Below, piece after piece: positions 5,986-8,785 of a DNA stretch of 8,785 nucleotides. Both the position numbers and the translations under genes were made by a program. The DNA lies in NCBI GenBank assembly GCA_002373615.1, contig DFKU01000075.1, positions 1-8,785 on the forward strand. Reading direction: 5' to 3'. Origin of the DNA: Alphaproteobacteria bacterium UBA3637 (GTDB taxonomy: Bacteria > Pseudomonadota > Alphaproteobacteria > CAAHEQ01 > UBA3637). The notes beneath the pieces are model-generated. The model searched no databases, was not told where the DNA came from, and was given only the letters and a program-made list of their open reading frames with translations. Every line of letters begins with the position of its first letter. The first letter of the stretch is position 1.

Positions 5986-6916
5986 GGTTATCCAAATTAC
6001 GACTTAAAAGGGCTTTTTTATATAGGCTGGCATTGGGTTGCCCCCTGTAAAGTCCAATCATATGGGACAGGATTTTATTTAACTGTCTGTGATGACTTGA
6101 AGCATACCGAATCATTTCTTCCACCACTTCTTCACGCGATAAAATGGAATGATTGTCCCCATAAAAAAGTTTATCCACTTCTCTTAGCTCATAAGGATTC
6201 CCATACGCCCATCTGCCAATCATGACCCCGTCCACATGTTGTAAGTGCTTTGGTACATCTGATAAACTGAGTACATCCCCATTGATGGAAATGGGTAAAT
6301 CCGGAAAAGATTTTTTAAGCTGATAAACCAGGGGGTAATTGACAGTTAGGCGCAGACGATTTTCTTTTGGACGCCAATTGAGCTTGGCTTTTCTGGCATG
6401 TACAATTAAATGCGCGCATCCTGCCTTTTTTAAGCTGTCTGTTAAAGAAAATAACTCATTGTATCCGTCACCGCCGACATCTGATAAGGCAATTCGTGTT
6501 TTTACTGAAACGGGCAAGGGGGTGGCGGCTGCCATTTCGGCTACGCAATCAGCAATGACCTCTGGTGTTTTAAGTAAAATGGCCCCGAATTTACCTGATT
6601 GGACTCTGGGACTGGGGCAACCGGCGTTGATATTGATGCCATCATACCCCCATTCATACGCCATCTTGGCACATTGGGTCATCAGCTTTGGTTCGCTTCC
6701 TCCCACTTGCAAAATGACGGGGTGTTCTTCTTTGTTATAATCCAGCAATAAATTTTTATTTTTCCCCAATATCAGGGCAGGGCAAGCAATCATTTCGGAA
6801 TATAAAGTCGTGTGTTTTGTGATTAAACGCATCATATACCGGTAATGCCTGTCGGTCCAATCCAACATGGGGGCAATGGAGATTATTTCAGAAAAAGATT
6901 GCTTTTTTGTCGTCAT
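5951..6916 (-). CDS. dusA: tRNA-dihydrouridine synthase A
   Basis: This is an FMN-dependent flavoenzyme that reduces uridine to dihydrouridine in the tRNA D-loop (U20/U20a in the DusA group). From ATG 6916 it has 321 residues, close to the usual 330. The frame runs on upstream to 7015, but that adds 33 hydrophobic, low-complexity residues and overlaps the divergent gene, so the internal ATG is preferred. Motifs: SIAPMLDWTDRHYR (13-26), the DusA N-terminal signature; NAGCPSPRVQSGKFGA (97-112) with catalytic C100; VSVKTRI (136-142); IVHARKA (171-177); SINGDV (210-215); and DGVMIGRWAYGNP (229-241), part of the FMN phosphate site. There is no Shine-Dalgarno sequence upstream of the chosen start. 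The 3' end overlaps the convergent DUF502 gene by 35 bp. The family call is firm and the A subgroup is well supported by WTDRH and PKENR. Confidence 0.95.
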   Translation of the reverse strand: MTTKKQSFSEIISIAPMLDWTDRHYRYMMRLITKHTTLYSEMIACPALILGKNKNLLLDYNKEEHPVILQVGGSEPKLMTQCAKMAYEWGYDGININAGCPSPRVQSGKFGAILLKTPEVIADCVAEMAAATPLPVSVKTRIALSDVGGDGYNELFSLTDSLKKAGCAHLIVHARKAKLNWRPKENRLRLTVNYPLVYQLKKSFPDLPISINGDVLSLSDVPKHLQHVDGVMIGRWAYGNPYELREVDKLFYGDNHSILSREEVVEEMIRYASSHHRQLNKILSHMIGLYRGQPNASLYKKALLSRNLDNLKAFLRDQQSP

Positions 6917-6927
6917 TTTATTATAAT
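6899..6927 (+). promoter_or_regulatory. Candidate promoter of the DUF3126-queA unit, with a symmetric -10
   Basis: TTGCTT (6899-6904) and a perfect TATAAT (6922-6927) are 17 bp apart; the predicted start is near 6934. The -10 is embedded in the palindrome TTATTATAATAA (6918-6929), so TATAAT also reads on the minus strand (6925-6920), pointing into dusA. The minus-strand copy has no good -35 and is only 3 bases from the dusA ATG. The plus-strand -35 lies inside the dusA coding sequence. Confidence 0.5.
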
Positions 6928-6976
6928 AACATAAAACAATAAAAAAATAAAGGATAAATAACAGAAAGGATAAATG

Positions 6977-7198
6977 ATGACCCTCAACGACCAAGAAATG
7001 GAAAAAATTCAACAATATTTAAGACAGCTTTTTTGGAATCCAGATATTTCTGTTCACGCGGGTTCCGCCAAAGATGCCCCTGCCGAAGTCTATGTAGGCA
7101 AAGAATTTGTGGGTGTTATTTATAAAAATGATGATGATGGTGAAATTTCTTATGACTGGAATATGTCTATTTTAACGGAAGATATTGAACAATTTTAA
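6977..7198 (+). CDS. DUF3126 family small protein
   Basis: The product is 73 residues from the ATG at 6977; a second ATG directly upstream (6974) would add one residue. GAAAGGA (6964-6970) is 6 bases from the 6977 start and only 3 from the other, favouring 6977. The sequence matches the pattern I know for DUF3126, a short alphaproteobacterial family of unknown function. It has an N-terminal helix with IQQYLRQLFWNPDI (about 11-24), then AEVYVGKEFVGVIYKNDDDGEISYDWNMSIL, which looks like a small beta fold, and an acidic C-terminus (EDIEQF). It has no signal peptide or membrane segment, so it is presumably cytoplasmic. Its TAA shares one base with the queA ATG (TAATG), so the two are translationally coupled. 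That linkage does not by itself show a role in queuosine synthesis. Confidence 0.82.
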   Translation: MTLNDQEMEKIQQYLRQLFWNPDISVHAGSAKDAPAEVYVGKEFVGVIYKNDDDGEISYDWNMSILTEDIEQF

Positions 7199-8232
7199 TG
7201 AAAACATCTGACTTTAATTTTGACCTACCACCGGAATTGATTGCAAATGCGCCGGCAAATCCAAGGGATTCGGCGCGTTTACTCTATATCAACGGCTTTG
7301 AATTACAGGATAAATGTATGCTTGATTTACCTGATTTATTAAAGCCATCAGATGTTTTGGTTTTTAATGATACCAAGGTGATTCCGGCGCGTCTATATGG
7401 TCTGCGTGGGCAAGCTAAAATTGAAATGACCCTGTTTAAACAGATGGATTTGTCCACTTGGGAAACTCTCATTAAAAATGCGCGTCGCCTGCGGATGGGG
7501 GATAAAATTGAAATAACCTCTGATTTTTACGCTACTGTTTTGGACAAAAAGGAAACCGGCACTGTGGTTGTTCATTTTAATTGTTCTGGGGCTGATTTAT
7601 TTGCAAAACTTCACACCGTGGGGACGATGCCACTACCCCCTTATATCAAAAGGATGCGTGGCGGAAAAGAATCAGATAAAGCCGATTATCAAACAATCTA
7701 CGCCTGTCATGAAGGGGCTGTGGCAGCCCCGACGGCTGGACTTCATTTTACCGAACGCCTTTTTAAAAAGTTGGATGAAAAGGGAATTAAACGCGAATTT
7801 GTGACTTTACATGTGGGGGGCGGGACTTTTTTGCCCGTCAAGGTGGAAAATATCCAAGACCATAAAATGCATGCAGAATACGGTGTGATTACTCAAGAAG
7901 TGGCTGACAGGCTCAATCAATACAAACGGGAAGGGCGTCGCATTATTCCGGTGGGGACGACTTCGCTTCGCCTACTGGAATCGGCTGCAGACGAACTGGG
8001 GATTCTACACCCCTTTTCCAAAGAAACTTCTATCTTTATTACCCCAGGGTATAAATTTAAATTTGTGGATGCTTTGTTCACAAATTTTCATACACCCGAA
8101 TCTACTTTGTTTATGTTGGTGTGTGCTTTTGCCGGGATGGATGAAATGAAGTCAGCCTACAAACATGCCGTAGAAAAAAGGTATCATTTCTTTTCCTACG
8201 GCGATGCGTGTTTGATTGAAAAAAGGAATTAA
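7198..8232 (+). CDS. queA: S-adenosylmethionine:tRNA ribosyltransferase-isomerase
   Basis: QueA transfers and isomerises the ribosyl moiety of SAM onto preQ1-modified tRNA (position 34), forming epoxyqueuosine in the queuosine pathway. It has 344 residues, near the usual 340-356. Clear family blocks are FDLPPELIANAPANPRDSARLL (8-29), VLVFNDTKVIPARLYG (53-68), GTMPLPPYIKR (142-152), GAVAAPTAGLHFTERLF (173-189), HVGGGTFLPVKVENIQDHKMHAE (205-227), PVGTTSLRLLES (251-262) and FTNFHTPESTLFMLVCAFAG (294-313). All expected regions are present and intact. The start codon overlaps the upstream TAA and no good Shine-Dalgarno sits at the usual distance, so it is probably translated by coupling from the DUF3126 gene. 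The partner gene tgt, often next to queA, does not follow it. The gene ends 1 bp from a convergent gene with no room for a terminator. Confidence 0.97.
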   Translation: MKTSDFNFDLPPELIANAPANPRDSARLLYINGFELQDKCMLDLPDLLKPSDVLVFNDTKVIPARLYGLRGQAKIEMTLFKQMDLSTWETLIKNARRLRMGDKIEITSDFYATVLDKKETGTVVVHFNCSGADLFAKLHTVGTMPLPPYIKRMRGGKESDKADYQTIYACHEGAVAAPTAGLHFTERLFKKLDEKGIKREFVTLHVGGGTFLPVKVENIQDHKMHAEYGVITQEVADRLNQYKREGRRIIPVGTTSLRLLESAADELGILHPFSKETSIFITPGYKFKFVDALFTNFHTPESTLFMLVCAFAGMDEMKSAYKHAVEKRYHFFSYGDACLIEKRN

Positions 8233-8233
8233 G

Positions 8234-8785
8234 TTATTTCTTTTTCTTATCCTCTTTTTTGGGGGCAGTCTTTTCACGAATGCCAAAGGCAATCAGTAAC
8301 ACCAATAAGACACAGGTAATTAATTGAACAATCAAAGGGTAGGTAGCCCTTCCTACAGAATATCCAAATAGGCCCATGACAATATCAATCAGTAAAACTG
8401 CAATTGTTGCAAAACTGGCAGAACGCCATACAGCCCCTTTATTTAATTTAAAACAAGAAATTAAACAAATTAAGGCAGAAATTGCAGTTGCAATCAAATA
8501 AAAGATCCATAGTGTAACAAAGTAAAAAATAGCCAACAAAACGGGCACCCAAATGGCAAACAAATGAATGGCTTTCAAAATCCCCTCCGGGGTTATTTTA
8601 ATTGTGCCTGACAAGGCTTGTACTTGTTGAATTTGTCCAGCTGCCACTACTGCAAAAGTGTTACGTGTTAAGTAATATCCATCAGGCGAATTAGGTAAAA
8701 CTGTCGCACGATCTGATTGTAAATAGAAAATAGGCTGATTTTTGACAAAATAAACTAAATTGGCATTTTGTGGTTCAACAACTTC
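8234..8785 (-). CDS. Unidentified multi-pass membrane protein, C-terminal part (cut by window edge)
   Basis: I do not recognise this protein. The frame is open from base 8785 to the TAA at 8236-8234, giving 184 codons including the stop, with no in-frame stop upstream. A GTG at 8647 could be taken as a start, but 46 further codons of ordinary composition precede it, so the true start lies beyond the window. The visible N-terminal part (about residues 1-70) is polar, with IFYLQSDRATVLPNSPDGYYLTRN, and could be extracytoplasmic or a soluble domain. It is followed by about four hydrophobic segments, at roughly 72-92, 93-115, 120-140 and 148-168. The chain ends in a short lysine-rich cytoplasmic-type tail (KKEDKKKK). 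The gene is convergent with queA, with a single base between the stop codons. Confidence 0.75.
   Translation of the reverse strand, partial: EVVEPQNANLVYFVKNQPIFYLQSDRATVLPNSPDGYYLTRNTFAVVAAGQIQQVQALSGTIKITPEGILKAIHLFAIWVPVLLAIFYFVTLWIFYLIATAISALICLISCFKLNKGAVWRSASFATIAVLLIDIVMGLFGYSVGRATYPLIVQLITCVLLVLLIAFGIREKTAPKKEDKKKK

Noticed and set aside
6339..6740. A 133-codon plus-strand frame opposite dusA
   Set aside because: Lies entirely antisense to the well-supported DusA coding sequence and shows no family features or ribosome-binding site.
6949..6975. Direct repeat of AAAGGATAAAT before the DUF3126 start
   Set aside because: Only the second copy is positioned as a ribosome-binding site; the first has no start codon behind it, and 11-base A-rich repeats are expected by chance here.

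Overview
The window looks like part of the chromosome of an AT-rich bacterium, most likely an alphaproteobacterium. The best pointers are a DUF3126-type small protein (a family I know from Alphaproteobacteria) directly before queA, a proteobacterial-type PepN aminopeptidase, and a DusA-type dihydrouridine synthase. No transposases, phage genes, CRISPR arrays or rRNA/tRNA genes were seen. Most genes are housekeeping genes, packed tightly with short or overlapping junctions.

Left half, minus strand (4125 down to 1): a promoter at 4097-4125 appears to drive two tandemly duplicated 39-codon small ORFs (4068-3949 and 3952-3833). These are followed by a membrane-anchored Sel1-repeat protein (3836-3183), aminopeptidase N (3182-699) and the start of leucyl-tRNA synthetase (626-1, cut by the window edge). 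The two small ORFs and the Sel1 gene are linked by ATGA stop/start overlaps, and the Sel1 stop abuts the pepN start, so the four genes look like one translationally coupled operon. leuS seems to have an extra promoter of its own.

Middle, plus strand (4136-5985): a MurD-type Mur ligase with unusual substrate-pocket residues, then a two-helix DUF502 membrane protein. The DUF502 gene runs tail to tail into dusA (minus, 6916-5951) with a 35-bp overlap.

Right part: divergent from dusA is a two-gene unit, the DUF3126 protein and queA (plus, 6977-8232), joined by a 1-nt stop/start overlap. queA ends 1 bp before the end of a convergent, unidentified membrane protein whose 5' part lies outside the window (minus, 8785-8234).

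Translation and tRNA functions recur (leuS, dusA, queA), together with peptidoglycan synthesis (Mur ligase) and peptide turnover (pepN). The least ordinary parts are the duplicated small ORFs upstream of the Sel1 gene, whose differences cluster in a small hairpin; the Mur ligase lacking the usual D-Glu-binding lysines; and two divergent promoter regions in which a palindromic -10 element may serve both strands.
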